Origin: an uncultured Pelagibacteraceae bacterium
Lineage (GTDB): Bacteria > Pseudomonadota > Alphaproteobacteria > Pelagibacterales > Pelagibacteraceae
Reading direction: 5' to 3'
Length of the DNA stretch: 44,115 nucleotides
NCBI GenBank assembly: GCA_902558585.1
Contig: CACEEO010000005.1
Location: forward strand, 1-44,115
The notes under the pieces are model-generated. The model was not told the origin of the DNA, did no database searches, and worked only from the letters and a program-made list of their open reading frames with translations. Numbering within the stretch: position 1 is the stretch's first letter; every line of letters begins with the position of its first letter. The translations under genes and the position numbers were made by a program. This document shows, in pieces, positions 1-8,161 of this stretch.

Positions 1-1626
1 TATTAATTGAATTTTTTTTATCTTTTCTAGTAAAGTTAATTTTTTATTTATTTTTTCAATTACTTTATTTATTTTTTCTTTTTCATTTAAAAAATCTTTA
101 TTAGGAACAATTAAAGCAACTAAATAATTTTTTTTATCACCATAAACCATACATTGATCTATCTCTGATTCATTTGTAATCATATTTTCGATTTTAGCAG
201 GTGAAATGTTGTCTCCTCCAGCACTTACTATTATATCTTTTTTTCTATCGGTTATTTTTAAATAACCATCATTTGGATCTATCTCTCCAATATCACCAGT
301 GTGAAGCCATCCGTTAATTATTACATTTTCAGTTTCTTCTTTTTTGTTCCAATATCCCAGCATTACATTTTCTCCTTTAACTAAAATTTCTCCATCTTCA
401 GCAATTTTAACTTTATTCCCTTTAAATGGAGGTCCTACAGTTTCCACTTTTATTTTGTGGATTGGATTGCAACTTACTACTGGTGATGTTTCTGTTAAAC
501 CATAACCCTGAAGAGTAGGCAGCCCCACAGAATTCAAAAATTCTCCTATTTCTTTGTCTAAAGCCCCACCCCCTGAAACGAAAGCTTTCAAATTTCCACC
601 AAACTGTTTTTTTATTTTTTTTCTAACTAATTTATCAACTATAAAATTGAGTATTTTTTCAGAAAATGTCATTTTTTGATTTAATAGTTTTTTTCTTCCC
701 AAACGAAGAGTTGCTTCAATTAATTTTGCTTTAAAACCTGTCTGCTTTTTTAAATTCATGTTTATTTTGTTGTAAAGGTTTTGGTAGAACCTTGGAACCG
801 CTGTCATAATTGTGGGTTTTGCTTCAGATATATTTTCTAAAAGTTTTTCTATTTTTTCTGCATAAAATACTTTTGCTCCCACTGCTATCTGTGCAAATTG
901 AACAGAATGCTCATAAGAATGTGAAAGAGGAAGCCAGGTTAAAAATACTGGTCTTGAGTTAAACAATGGTTGCATAATTTCGCATGCTCCTACGAGATTA
1001 CTTAAAATTCCACCGTGACTTAAAATTACTCCTTTAGGATTACCTCCGGTTCCGGAAGTATAAATGATACATGCTGGAGAATTTCTTTTTAATTTATTAT
1101 TTTCAATTTTATCTTCTGCTAATAAATTATTTTTTATAATTAAATTAAAATCTAAATATTTTTCTTTGTTAATTATATTTAAATTATTTGTTACCTTAGC
1201 TTTTTCATCCAAAGTAATAACTTTTTTGATAAAGTCTTTTTCATTAATTGAATTATTTAATTTTTTTAACATTTCATTATTTGAAACAACAACTAAGCTA
1301 GGCTCACAATCTTCTATCAGGTACTTATAATCATCTTCAGTATAAGTTGTATATGCCGGAACTGTAACTCCACCAGCTACCATAATGGCTAAATCAGAAA
1401 CAAACCACTCGGGTCTGTTTTCCGAAACTAAAAGACATCTATCGCCTTCTTTTATATTTTCTTTAATGACTTTTGATAATTTTAAAATATTATTTTCGGT
1501 TTGTTCCCATGTGTATGTTTTTTTATTAGTTGGGTTTAGCCATTCTAAAAAAATATCTTTTTTATTTTGTTTATTTGCTTGATTAGCAAATAATTCGATT
1601 AAGTTATTTAAATTATCTAAATTCAT
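1..1626 (-). CDS. Long-chain acyl-CoA synthetase (AMP-forming), C-terminus cut by window edge
   Basis: Activates fatty acids to acyl-CoA through an acyl-adenylate. The frame is open from an ATG at 1626 to base 1 (542 codons), so the C-terminal end lies outside the window and the gene is absent from the ORF track. Visible adenylate-forming motifs, in order: the P-loop-like YTSGTGGNPKGV near residue 188, the core GYGLTETSPVV near residue 377, and DGYLKITDRKKDIIVSAGGDNISP near residues 445-475. The spacing and the N-terminal WEQTENNILKLSKVI region resemble the roughly 600-residue FadD15-like long-chain synthetases rather than short acetyl-CoA synthetases. The exact chain-length preference cannot be read from the sequence. 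The tRNA-Leu gene lies just upstream on the same strand, 7 bp away. Confidence 0.9.
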   Translation of the reverse strand, partial: MNLDNLNNLIELFANQANKQNKKDIFLEWLNPTNKKTYTWEQTENNILKLSKVIKENIKEGDRCLLVSENRPEWFVSDLAIMVAGGVTVPAYTTYTEDDYKYLIEDCEPSLVVVSNNEMLKKLNNSINEKDFIKKVITLDEKAKVTNNLNIINKEKYLDFNLIIKNNLLAEDKIENNKLKRNSPACIIYTSGTGGNPKGVILSHGGILSNLVGACEIMQPLFNSRPVFLTWLPLSHSYEHSVQFAQIAVGAKVFYAEKIEKLLENISEAKPTIMTAVPRFYQNLYNKINMNLKKQTGFKAKLIEATLRLGRKKLLNQKMTFSEKILNFIVDKLVRKKIKKQFGGNLKAFVSGGGALDKEIGEFLNSVGLPTLQGYGLTETSPVVSCNPIHKIKVETVGPPFKGNKVKIAEDGEILVKGENVMLGYWNKKEETENVIINGWLHTGDIGEIDPNDGYLKITDRKKDIIVSAGGDNISPAKIENMITNESEIDQCMVYGDKKNYLVALIVPNKDFLNEKEKINKVIEKINKKLTLLEKIKKIQLI

Positions 1627-1633
1627 AGTTACT

Positions 1634-1718
1634 TGGTGGGCGAAGAGAGAATCGAACTCTCACTTCTTGCGAAACACGATTTTGAGTCGTGCGCGTCTAC
1701 CAGTTCCGCCATTCGCCC
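1634..1718 (-). tRNA. tRNA-Leu (anticodon CAA)
   Basis: Read on the minus strand, the 85-nt sequence starts GGGCGAAT and ends ATTCGCCC-ACCA-like (CGCCCACCA), giving a full acceptor stem with an encoded CCA. The anticodon arm CACGA-CTCAAAA-TCGTG yields a seven-base loop with anticodon CAA, reading the leucine codon UUG. A long variable arm between the anticodon and T arms, and a T loop GTTCGATTC, fit a type II leucine tRNA. It lies between the acyl-CoA synthetase and the divergently transcribed YqaA-like gene. The ORF track line 1629..1823 over it is a shadow. Confidence 0.95.
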
Positions 1719-1780
1719 TAGGCATTCAATTAAATTATATTTAAATAGTATAAGAACTAAATTTATATTAAAACCAAAAA

Positions 1781-2386
1781 ATGTTTCAAACACTTTACAA
1801 AAAATGTCTTGAATTAGCTGCACATAAAAGTTCTAATTTTTATTTAGGGCTTGTATCTTTTATAGAAAGTTCTTTTTTTCCTATACCTCCAGATGCAATG
1901 ATAGTCCCAATGGTTATTGCTAAAAAAAAGGAATATCTGAAAATATTTTTAATAGCATCAATATTTTCAGTTCTTGGAGGAATCTTTGGATATTTGATAG
2001 GTTATTTATTTTTTGATTTAGCAATGTATTTAATCGAATTTTATGGTTATCAAGATAAAGTTGAAAATTTAAAATTAAGCATGTCTCAAGGTAGTGGATT
2101 CCTCGCATGGCTGAGTATTCTTTTTTTAGCTGGCTTTACTCCATTACCCTATAAAGCCTTTACGATTTCAAGTGGTTTAATTGCTTTTAATCTTCCTATT
2201 TTTATAATTGTTAGTTTAATTTCAAGAAGCTTGAGATTTTTTATAGTTGCCTATTTATCTTATAGATTTGGAGAATTATTTACAGAGTACATGGAAAAAC
2301 ATGGATCAAAATGGTTTACCATAATTGGAATTATTATAGTTATAATATTTATTATTATTTATTTATTTTTTAAATTTAATGGTTGA
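1781..2386 (+). CDS. YqaA/DedA-like (VTT/SNARE-associated family) membrane protein
   Basis: A 201-residue integral membrane protein with the motifs FIESSFFPIPPDAMIVPM near residues 28-45 and GFTPLPYKAFTISSGL near residues 112-127. These match the re-entrant-loop signature of the DedA/VTT superfamily, most like the YqaA branch. Several hydrophobic segments follow, ending in an isoleucine-rich C-terminal helix. Members of the superfamily have been linked to membrane homeostasis and undecaprenyl-phosphate or lipid translocation, but the substrate of this branch is unsettled. The last 8 bases overlap the dsbB start, so the two are probably translationally coupled in a yqaA-dsbB-coq7 unit. Confidence 0.85.
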   Translation: MFQTLYKKCLELAAHKSSNFYLGLVSFIESSFFPIPPDAMIVPMVIAKKKEYLKIFLIASIFSVLGGIFGYLIGYLFFDLAMYLIEFYGYQDKVENLKLSMSQGSGFLAWLSILFLAGFTPLPYKAFTISSGLIAFNLPIFIIVSLISRSLRFFIVAYLSYRFGELFTEYMEKHGSKWFTIIGIIIVIIFIIIYLFFKFNG

Positions 2387-2861
2387 GATTAACAAAACAA
2401 TTACCTTAAAATTAATTTTTTTAATTAGCATTATTGCTTTATCCTCGGCATTTTTTATTGAATATGTTTTAGGTCATCAACCTTGTAACTTATGTATTTT
2501 AGAGAGAATTCCATACTTAATGGCTATAATAATTATTGTAATAAATTATAAATTTATTCATCTTGAAAAATATTTTATACTTTTGCTTATCTTGGTTTTT
2601 TTAGCTGCTACAATTTTATCTTTATATCATCTAGGTATTGAGCAAGGTTTAATTGAGGAATCGTTAGTTTGTGATTTAAAAAAAGGATCTGATTTAGTAT
2701 CTAAAGAAGACATATTAAAACAATTACAAGAAAAAAATATAAGCTGCAAAGATGTGACATTTAAAATTATGGGATTATCACTTACAAGTTATAATATTTT
2801 GATTTCTTTACTAATAACTATTAGTAGTGCAAGGATTTATTTAAACTATGACAAAAATTAA
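2379..2861 (+). CDS. dsbB: Disulfide bond formation protein DsbB
   Basis: Inner-membrane quinone-linked oxidase that reoxidises the periplasmic thiol oxidase DsbA. The 160-residue protein shows the first redox pair CNLC (C36, C39) right after transmembrane segment 1, followed by the family signature LERIPY. The second periplasmic pair is C98 and C123, in the loop SLVCDL...KNISCKD. Four hydrophobic segments fit DsbB topology. It overlaps the upstream membrane gene by 8 bp and the downstream coq7 by 14 bp. Placing it beside a ubiquinone biosynthesis enzyme is sensible because DsbB passes electrons to ubiquinone. No DsbA is present in the window. Confidence 0.92.
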   Translation: MVEINKTITLKLIFLISIIALSSAFFIEYVLGHQPCNLCILERIPYLMAIIIIVINYKFIHLEKYFILLLILVFLAATILSLYHLGIEQGLIEESLVCDLKKGSDLVSKEDILKQLQEKNISCKDVTFKIMGLSLTSYNILISLLITISSARIYLNYDKN

Positions 2862-3381
2862 TAAAAGAAGAATTGAAGAATTCATAAGAGTTGACCACGC
2901 AGGTGAACGTGGAGCTGTTAAGATTTACGAAGGGCAATTGCTAGCTTTAAATACTTTTGTAAAAGATGAAAATCTTAAAAAAACTATTGAAGAAATGAAA
3001 GTTCATGAAAAAGAACACTGTGAATTTTTTGAAAATGAAATTAAAAAAAGAAATATACAACCAACTAAATTTTTACCTTTGTGGGATTTATTAGGTGTTG
3101 GACTAGGATTTGGATCAACTTTACTTGGAAAAAAAGCTGCAATGTTATGTACTGCCTCTGTTGAAGAAGTTATAGATGAACATTACTTAAATCAAATTAA
3201 TCAGCTGGATAAGAGTGAGAAAGATTTAAAAAAAAAGATTTCAAAATTTAGACAAGATGAAATAGACCATAAGGATATTGCATATGATGAAGGTGCAACA
3301 AAAAAAGGACCCTATTTCTTGCTAGATAAAATTATTAAAACTGGCTCTAGAATTGCAATAAATATCTCTGAGAAAATTTAA
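2848..3381 (+). CDS. coq7: 3-demethoxyubiquinol 3-hydroxylase, COQ7 type
   Basis: Di-iron monooxygenase of the penultimate hydroxylation in ubiquinone synthesis. The 177-residue protein carries the COQ7 signature RVDHAGERGAVKIYEGQ (residues 14-30) and paired ligand motifs: E19, then E53-x2-H56 (EKEH, residues 53-56), a central EEVIDEHY, and a C-terminal DEIDHKDIAYDEGA. This is the form typical of many alphaproteobacteria and mitochondria, replacing the flavin enzyme UbiF. It overlaps dsbB by 14 bp and ends convergently with the HNH gene, sharing 4 bp at the stops. Together with ubiE and ubiB at 12.9-15.2 kb it indicates an aerobic ubiquinone pathway. Confidence 0.94.
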   Translation: MTKINKRRIEEFIRVDHAGERGAVKIYEGQLLALNTFVKDENLKKTIEEMKVHEKEHCEFFENEIKKRNIQPTKFLPLWDLLGVGLGFGSTLLGKKAAMLCTASVEEVIDEHYLNQINQLDKSEKDLKKKISKFRQDEIDHKDIAYDEGATKKGPYFLLDKIIKTGSRIAINISEKI

Positions 3382-3947
3382 GCCTCTAACTCTACATCCC
3401 AATATAGATAATCCATCCAGCTTTTATGTAAGAAATTTGGTGGAAAATGTTTACCATTTTTATGTAGATCCTCTGTAGAAGGTCGATAAGGGTGCTGATA
3501 TAATTTCATACCTGAATGTTTTAATAATTTTCCTCCCTTTTTTACATTACATGCAGAACAAGCTGTTACGACATTATCCCAATTGGTTTCTCCCCCTTTT
3601 GATCTAGGCAATAAATGATCAAAAGTTAACTCCTCATTGCTTCCACAATATTGACAAGAAAATTTATCTCTTAGAAACACGTTAAATCTAGTAAAACTTG
3701 GCTTGCTTTGAGGAACAATATAATCTTTTAATGCAATGACACTTGGCAATTTCATATTAAAAGATGGACTTCTTATAGTTCTATCATAATTACTGACTAT
3801 AATAACTCGATCAAGAAAAACTGATTTAACTGTATCCTGCCATGACCATAAAGATAAAGGGTAATAGCTCAAAGGTCTGTAGTCAGCGTTAAGTACTAAT
3901 GCTGGACACTTTTCTAATGAAACATTTTGTTCAATAAAGTTATTCAT
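3378..3947 (-). CDS. HNH endonuclease family protein
   Basis: A 189-residue protein with a C-terminal HNH nuclease fold. A zinc knuckle, CQYC (C98, C101) and CSAC (C130, C133), brackets the catalytic FDHLLPRSKGGETNWDN (D110, H111, N125). The N-terminal half, starting PALVLNADYRPLSYYPLSLWSWQDTVK, is the conserved extension seen in a widespread stand-alone HNH family of alphaproteobacteria and cyanobacteria whose biological substrate is not established to my knowledge. No methyltransferase, integrase or phage gene is nearby, so restriction or homing roles are not supported by context. Start chosen at the ATG at 3947, which is followed directly by the conserved N-terminus. Confidence 0.85.
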   Translation of the reverse strand: MNNFIEQNVSLEKCPALVLNADYRPLSYYPLSLWSWQDTVKSVFLDRVIIVSNYDRTIRSPSFNMKLPSVIALKDYIVPQSKPSFTRFNVFLRDKFSCQYCGSNEELTFDHLLPRSKGGETNWDNVVTACSACNVKKGGKLLKHSGMKLYQHPYRPSTEDLHKNGKHFPPNFLHKSWMDYLYWDVELEA

Positions 3948-3995
3948 TGATTTAATTTTAACTTAGTTAAACAAATTTATCAATAATAAGAGATG

Positions 3996-4646
3996 TTAAA
4001 TTTTTTTTAAGATAAAATTTAAAGCTGTACTTGATGCTTCAATAGGAATATGATGATCACAATTTTTTATTAATAATGTATCAACTTTAATATTATTTCT
4101 AATTAAAAAATCCTTTGCTTCTAGTAAATGTGTTGATGAGACAATTTGATCTGCTTCACCGTGTATAAGTAATGTTTGAGTATTATTTTTGATTCTGTTT
4201 TTCAAATCTTTTTGATTAATTATTTTTCCAGAAAAACCAACTATACATAAAAATTTTTCTTCAGATGTAAGGCCAACATTTAAAGACATCATACAGCCCT
4301 GACTGAATCCTGATAAACAGATTTGATTATTTGATAACTTAAATTCTTGTTTTATTTCATTAATAAATTTTTTTAAAACTTCTTCAGCTTTAATTGATTG
4401 CTCTAATATGTAATGAGAGTCCTCTTTAGTTAAATCAAACCACTGGTAACCTGAAGGATTTATTGCGCATGGTTCGTGACCATTGGGACAAATAAAGATT
4501 GTATTAGGCATATGTCTTTTCCAGTTTAAGGAAAGCATGCTTATATCCTTCCCATCACCTCCATAACCATGAAGCAAAATAACTGCGTTTTTGATTTCAA
4601 CACCATTTTCTGGTTTAATAATTATTGAATCTAGGCAAAATGTCAT
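3996..4646 (-). CDS. Alpha/beta-hydrolase, phospholipase/carboxylesterase family (YpfH-like)
   Basis: A serine hydrolase of the small carboxylesterase/acyl-protein thioesterase-like family. From the ATG at 4646 it is 216 residues. Visible parts are the oxyanion-hole region LLHGYGGDGKD, the nucleophile elbow GFSQG (Ser about 115), the acid in HGEADQIV and the histidine in CDHHIP. The ORF track begins at a GTG at 4679; I prefer 4646 because MTFCLDSIIIKP aligns with the usual family start and the longer version would leave only 16 bp before the divergent gene. The physiological ester is unknown. It is divergently transcribed from the HIG1-like gene across a 49-bp spacer. Confidence 0.8.
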   Translation of the reverse strand: MTFCLDSIIIKPENGVEIKNAVILLHGYGGDGKDISMLSLNWKRHMPNTIFICPNGHEPCAINPSGYQWFDLTKEDSHYILEQSIKAEEVLKKFINEIKQEFKLSNNQICLSGFSQGCMMSLNVGLTSEEKFLCIVGFSGKIINQKDLKNRIKNNTQTLLIHGEADQIVSSTHLLEAKDFLIRNNIKVDTLLIKNCDHHIPIEASSTALNFILKKI

Positions 4647-4695
4647 AGTAGATAAATTATGTTTTTTATGCCAAAACACAATCTATAATAAAAAA

Positions 4696-4899
4696 ATGAT
4701 TTCAGAAATATTAGTAAAAGTTTTATCAATTGCTCTTTTGATAGCTGTTGGAGTAATTTTAATCTTAGGTATAGGTACTCTTTTTAAGGGAGGACAGACA
4801 AGTAAGAAATATTCAAATAAATTAATGCAGTTGAGAGTTATTTTACAGTTTATTGCTATTATTGCTTTAGTTGGCTTCGCTTATTTTTTTAAAAATTAG
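4696..4899 (+). CDS. Small twin-transmembrane protein, HIG1-like domain
   Basis: The real gene inside the longer ORF track entry: ATG at 4696 gives a 67-residue protein with two hydrophobic helices around a short polar loop (GGQTSKKYSNKLMQLRV). The SNKLMQLRVILQ segment matches the SNKLMRWRV-like signature of alphaproteobacterial twin-TM/HIG1 (hypoxia-induced gene 1) proteins. Mitochondrial HIG1 proteins associate with respiratory supercomplexes; a comparable role here is only inference. The longer ORF start at 4591 would run through the divergent esterase and is rejected. It ends with a 4-bp convergent overlap with the tlpA-like gene. Confidence 0.8.
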   Translation: MISEILVKVLSIALLIAVGVILILGIGTLFKGGQTSKKYSNKLMQLRVILQFIAIIALVGFAYFFKN

Positions 4900-5405
4900 T
4901 TATATTTTTTTATCCAACTAACAAAATTTTTATCCTCAAAATCAATTGAACCTATTATCCTAGCAAATTCTTTACCCTCTTTATTTATTAGAATTGATGT
5001 AGGGACACCTCTTAAAGAAAACATTTTTGCCAATGTAGTAGGTGGATCAAAATAAGGTTCGAAATTTTTGATATTAAAATCTTTAAAAAATTTATTAACT
5101 TTGTCTGAATTTTCTTTACCAATATTGATTGCAAAAATTTTAATTTTATCCAATTCTGTATTAGCTTGAAGTTTGTCTAACGACGGCATTTCTTCTTTAC
5201 AGGGTTCACACCAAGTTGCCCAAAAGTTTAATACCAATAAGTTGCCTCTATATTCATTGATATTAATTTTTTGATCTTTTTTGTCTAAAAAAATAACATT
5301 ATCGTATGTTTTTGGTGCTTTATGAATAACAATATTTTTAATTCCAGGTAGTTCTTCAGCTACAACATTTGTTATCAAAAAAATAAATATTATTAAAAAT
5401 CTCAT
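4896..5405 (-). CDS. TlpA/ResA-type periplasmic thiol-disulfide oxidoreductase
   Basis: Membrane-anchored or secreted thioredoxin-fold protein of 169 residues. The N-terminus MRFLIIFIFLITNVVAEE is a signal sequence. The redox motif is WATWCEPCKEEMPSL (C66, C69), and the TlpA-family cis-proline loop lies in RGVPTSILI. Such proteins reduce periplasmic thiols, for example during cytochrome c or CuA-site assembly. It is divergent from argH with a 24-bp gap. A tlpA-like gene opposite argH is a recurring alphaproteobacterial arrangement and supports the call. The partner is unknown. Confidence 0.88.
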   Translation of the reverse strand: MRFLIIFIFLITNVVAEELPGIKNIVIHKAPKTYDNVIFLDKKDQKININEYRGNLLVLNFWATWCEPCKEEMPSLDKLQANTELDKIKIFAINIGKENSDKVNKFFKDFNIKNFEPYFDPPTTLAKMFSLRGVPTSILINKEGKEFARIIGSIDFEDKNFVSWIKKYN

Positions 5406-5429
5406 GTTAAATAGGTATAATTAAATATC

Positions 5430-6812
5430 ATGGCAAAAAATAAAAACAACCAAGCAATCTGGAACACAAGGATAAAAAGAAATGTGTCAAGTTTGTTTCA
5501 AAAAGTCGGTAATTCAATAGATATTGATAAAAGACTTTATAAAGAAGACATTCAGGGATCAATTGCTCATGTTGAAATGCTTTTTAAACAAAAAATAATT
5601 TCATTTAAAATAAAAAATAAAATTATTTATGGACTAGCAAAAATTGATAAGGAAATAACAAACAATAAATTTGAGTTTAATAAAAAATATGAAGATATTC
5701 ATATGAATATAGAAAAGAGACTTTTTCAAATTATAGGTGAAGAAGCTGGCTATGTTCACACTGGAAGATCAAGAAATGATCAAGTAATTACTGATTTTAA
5801 AATTTGGATGAAAAATTCAACTAACGAAATAAATAATAATATTAATAAAGTTATTAAAAGCACAATCAAATTAGCTGAAAAAAATATTGAGACTATTATG
5901 CCTGGATTTACACATCTTAAAAATGCTCAGGCTATCTCTTTTGCACATTATTTGATGTCTTATGTGGAAATGTTTAATAGAGACAAAAAAAGATTTTCAA
6001 ATAATTTAGAGAGTTTAAATGAGAATCCCTTAGGCGTTGCAGCTTTAGCAGGAACGTCTTTCAATATAGATAGAAATTATACAACTAAAAAACTTGGCTT
6101 TAAAAAACCCACCAATAATTCTATTGATACAGTTTCAGATAGAGATTTTGTACTAGATTTTTTATATGCTTCATCTGTATGTGCAATGCATATTTCTCGA
6201 ATTGCTGAAGAGCTGATTATTTGGAACTCTGATGGTTTTAACTTAATCAATTTATCTGACAAAGTTGTTACTGGATCATCTATAATGCCACAAAAGAAAA
6301 ATCCTGATCTTCTAGAGTACCTACGAGGAAAATCAGGGGGTGCTTATGGAAATTTATTTTCAATGCTTACAATTTTAAAAGGCTTACCATTATCTTATTT
6401 TAAAGATTTGCAAGACGATAAAGAGATAGTTTTCAAATCTAACGACAATCTAAATAATTGCTTAAAAATTTTTGATGAAATACTTAAAAACTGTAGTCCT
6501 AACAAAATTAAAATGCAAGAACTTGCTAACTCAGGATACATAACAGCAACTGATTTAGCCGATTATCTAGTAAAAAATCAATCAATGTCATTTAGGAAAG
6601 CGTATCAAAAAACTGCAGCTGTAGTTAATTATGCTGAAAAAAGAAAAAAGAAATTGAATCAATTAACTTTAGAGGAATTAAGAAAAATTGAGCCAAAACT
6701 TAAAGAAGATGTTTTAAATGTATTTGATTTAAATAATTCTATTAATTCAAAAAAATCGTATGGTGGAACCTCTTTTGATAATATTAAAAAAATGATAATG
6801 AAATATAAATAA
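5430..6812 (+). CDS. argH: Argininosuccinate lyase
   Basis: Last enzyme of arginine synthesis, splitting argininosuccinate to arginine and fumarate. The 460-residue protein is full length for the fumarase/aspartase superfamily member. Near the N-terminus are IWNTRIKRN and DIQGSIAHVEML; the TGRSRNDQV block is near residue 112, GFTHLKNAQ near 161, and the signature GSSIMPQKKNPDLLEYLRG near residues 282-300 carries the catalytic serine loop. The stop codon TAA is followed immediately by the ATG of the LptM-like lipoprotein, so argH-lptM-lysA is probably one operon linking arginine and lysine synthesis. Confidence 0.95.
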   Translation: MAKNKNNQAIWNTRIKRNVSSLFQKVGNSIDIDKRLYKEDIQGSIAHVEMLFKQKIISFKIKNKIIYGLAKIDKEITNNKFEFNKKYEDIHMNIEKRLFQIIGEEAGYVHTGRSRNDQVITDFKIWMKNSTNEINNNINKVIKSTIKLAEKNIETIMPGFTHLKNAQAISFAHYLMSYVEMFNRDKKRFSNNLESLNENPLGVAALAGTSFNIDRNYTTKKLGFKKPTNNSIDTVSDRDFVLDFLYASSVCAMHISRIAEELIIWNSDGFNLINLSDKVVTGSSIMPQKKNPDLLEYLRGKSGGAYGNLFSMLTILKGLPLSYFKDLQDDKEIVFKSNDNLNNCLKIFDEILKNCSPNKIKMQELANSGYITATDLADYLVKNQSMSFRKAYQKTAAVVNYAEKRKKKLNQLTLEELRKIEPKLKEDVLNVFDLNNSINSKKSYGGTSFDNIKKMIMKYK

Positions 6813-6935
6813 ATGATTAAAAAAATAATATTTTTTCTGCTTATTTCAATCCTAATAAGCTCTTGTGGAAAAAAAGGTTGCCCAAAATATTCTAATTCAG
6901 AAAATGAAAAGTGTGATCCATTATTTAAAGATTGA
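6813..6935 (+). CDS. Small LptM-like lipoprotein (missed by ORF track)
   Basis: A 40-codon gene starting at the ATG right after the argH stop and ending in TGA that overlaps the lysA ATG by one base. The protein begins MIKKIIFFLLISILISSCGKKG, a lipoprotein signal with lipobox ISSC (lipidated Cys18), followed by a short tail with two more cysteines (C23, C34) ending CDPLFKD. Position between argH and lysA, tiny size and the CGxKG start after the lipobox match the LptM/YifL-type lipoprotein found in this slot in many alphaproteobacteria. In Escherichia coli LptM assists maturation of the LptDE lipopolysaccharide translocon. The same role here is inferred from family resemblance and synteny only. 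Confidence 0.72.
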   Translation: MIKKIIFFLLISILISSCGKKGCPKYSNSENEKCDPLFKD

Positions 6936-8149
6936 TGAAATATAATAATAAAAAACTTTTTATAGAAAAAATAGATTTAAATAAAATTGCTATTAAATTC
7001 AAAACACCTTCATACTGTTATTCTCACTCTAAATTAAAAGAAAATATCTTCAAATTTAAAAAAAGCTTTAAATCTTTTAATCCATTAATTTGTTTTGCAG
7101 TTAAATCTAATACAAATGTTAATATAATAAGAGAAATAAAAAAATTTGGTTTAGGGGCTGATGTGGTTTCTATAGGTGAACTAATGTTAGCTTTAAAAGC
7201 AGGCATCAAGCCTAATAAAATAGTCTTTTCAGGGGTTGGCAAAACATCCCTTGAGATAAGTTATGCCATAGAAAAAAAAATTTTACTTATAAACGCTGAG
7301 TCATTAAGTGAAATAAAAGAAATTAATAGAATAGCTAAATCTAAAAAAAAAATTGTTAGTGTTGGAATTAGACTAAATCCAAACACTGATGCAAAAACAT
7401 TAAAACAAATCTCTACTGGTAAAAAAGAAAATAAGTTTGGTGTAAATACGAATACTTTTCACAAGATTGTTGATTATTGTAAAAATTCTAATAACATAAA
7501 TTTAAAATGTCTAAGTGTTCATATCGGTAGTCAAATTTTAGATTATAAGCCTTATGAAAAAATGCTTAAAGCAGTCAGTCAAATTCTCAATAAAACAAAT
7601 CATAAATTTGAATTTATAGATTTAGGTGGAGGTATGGGTATAAAATACTCTGGAGAAAATAAAAAACTTAATTATAAAAAATATAACACAGCCATACTTA
7701 AATTTTTAAGAAAACATAAGGTTAAAATTATATTCGAGCCAGGTAGATCAATAATTGGTGATACCGGTACATTGATATCAAAAGTAATCTATATAAAAGA
7801 TAGCGGTAGTAAAAAGTTTATCATTTTAGATGCAGCAATGAATGATTTAATGAGACCTGCTTTGTATGGAGCGTTTCATAAAACCTTACCTGTTACAAAA
7901 TCTAAAAAAATATCTAAAAAAACATATGAATTTGTAGGTCCTATTTGTGAAAGTACAGATAGATTTGTTACATTAAAAAATTTTCAAGTGTTGAAAGAAA
8001 AAGATTTAATAGCAATATGTGATGTGGGAGCTTATGGAATGTCACTTAGCTCAAATTATAATTTAAGACCTAAACCAATAGAATTATTAATAAAGGGATC
8101 AAAAATTAAAGTAATAAGAAAAAGACAAAAGCATAAAGATATAATTTAG
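6935..8149 (+). CDS. lysA: Diaminopimelate decarboxylase
   Basis: PLP enzyme converting meso-diaminopimelate to L-lysine. The ORF track uses a TTG at 6932; the ATG at 6935, overlapping the lipoprotein stop by one base, is the better start and gives 404 residues. Fold-type III landmarks: FAVKSN with the PLP lysine K57, VHIGSQI, the glycine-rich DLGGGMGI phosphate loop, EPGRSIIGD, and the substrate-binding CESTDRF and DVGAYGMSLSSNYN near the C-terminus. It follows argH and lptM. The downstream acyltransferase starts 12 bp after the stop and may be co-transcribed. Confidence 0.95.
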   Translation: MKYNNKKLFIEKIDLNKIAIKFKTPSYCYSHSKLKENIFKFKKSFKSFNPLICFAVKSNTNVNIIREIKKFGLGADVVSIGELMLALKAGIKPNKIVFSGVGKTSLEISYAIEKKILLINAESLSEIKEINRIAKSKKKIVSVGIRLNPNTDAKTLKQISTGKKENKFGVNTNTFHKIVDYCKNSNNINLKCLSVHIGSQILDYKPYEKMLKAVSQILNKTNHKFEFIDLGGGMGIKYSGENKKLNYKKYNTAILKFLRKHKVKIIFEPGRSIIGDTGTLISKVIYIKDSGSKKFIILDAAMNDLMRPALYGAFHKTLPVTKSKKISKKTYEFVGPICESTDRFVTLKNFQVLKEKDLIAICDVGAYGMSLSSNYNLRPKPIELLIKGSKIKVIRKRQKHKDII

Positions 8150-8161
8150 CTTTTGACAATA

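Noticed and set aside
1064-1582. ORF track entries on the plus strand at 1064-1582
   Set aside because: They lie antisense to the acyl-CoA synthetase, whose motifs are complete in the minus frame.
1629-1823. ORF track entry 1629..1823 (-) overlapping the tRNA
   Set aside because: It reads straight through a complete tRNA-Leu and has no recognisable protein features; it is a shadow.
4591-4695. Longer N-terminus of the HIG1-like ORF
   Set aside because: The extra 35 residues are antisense to the esterase start and would replace a clean twin-TM protein with an unrelated extension.
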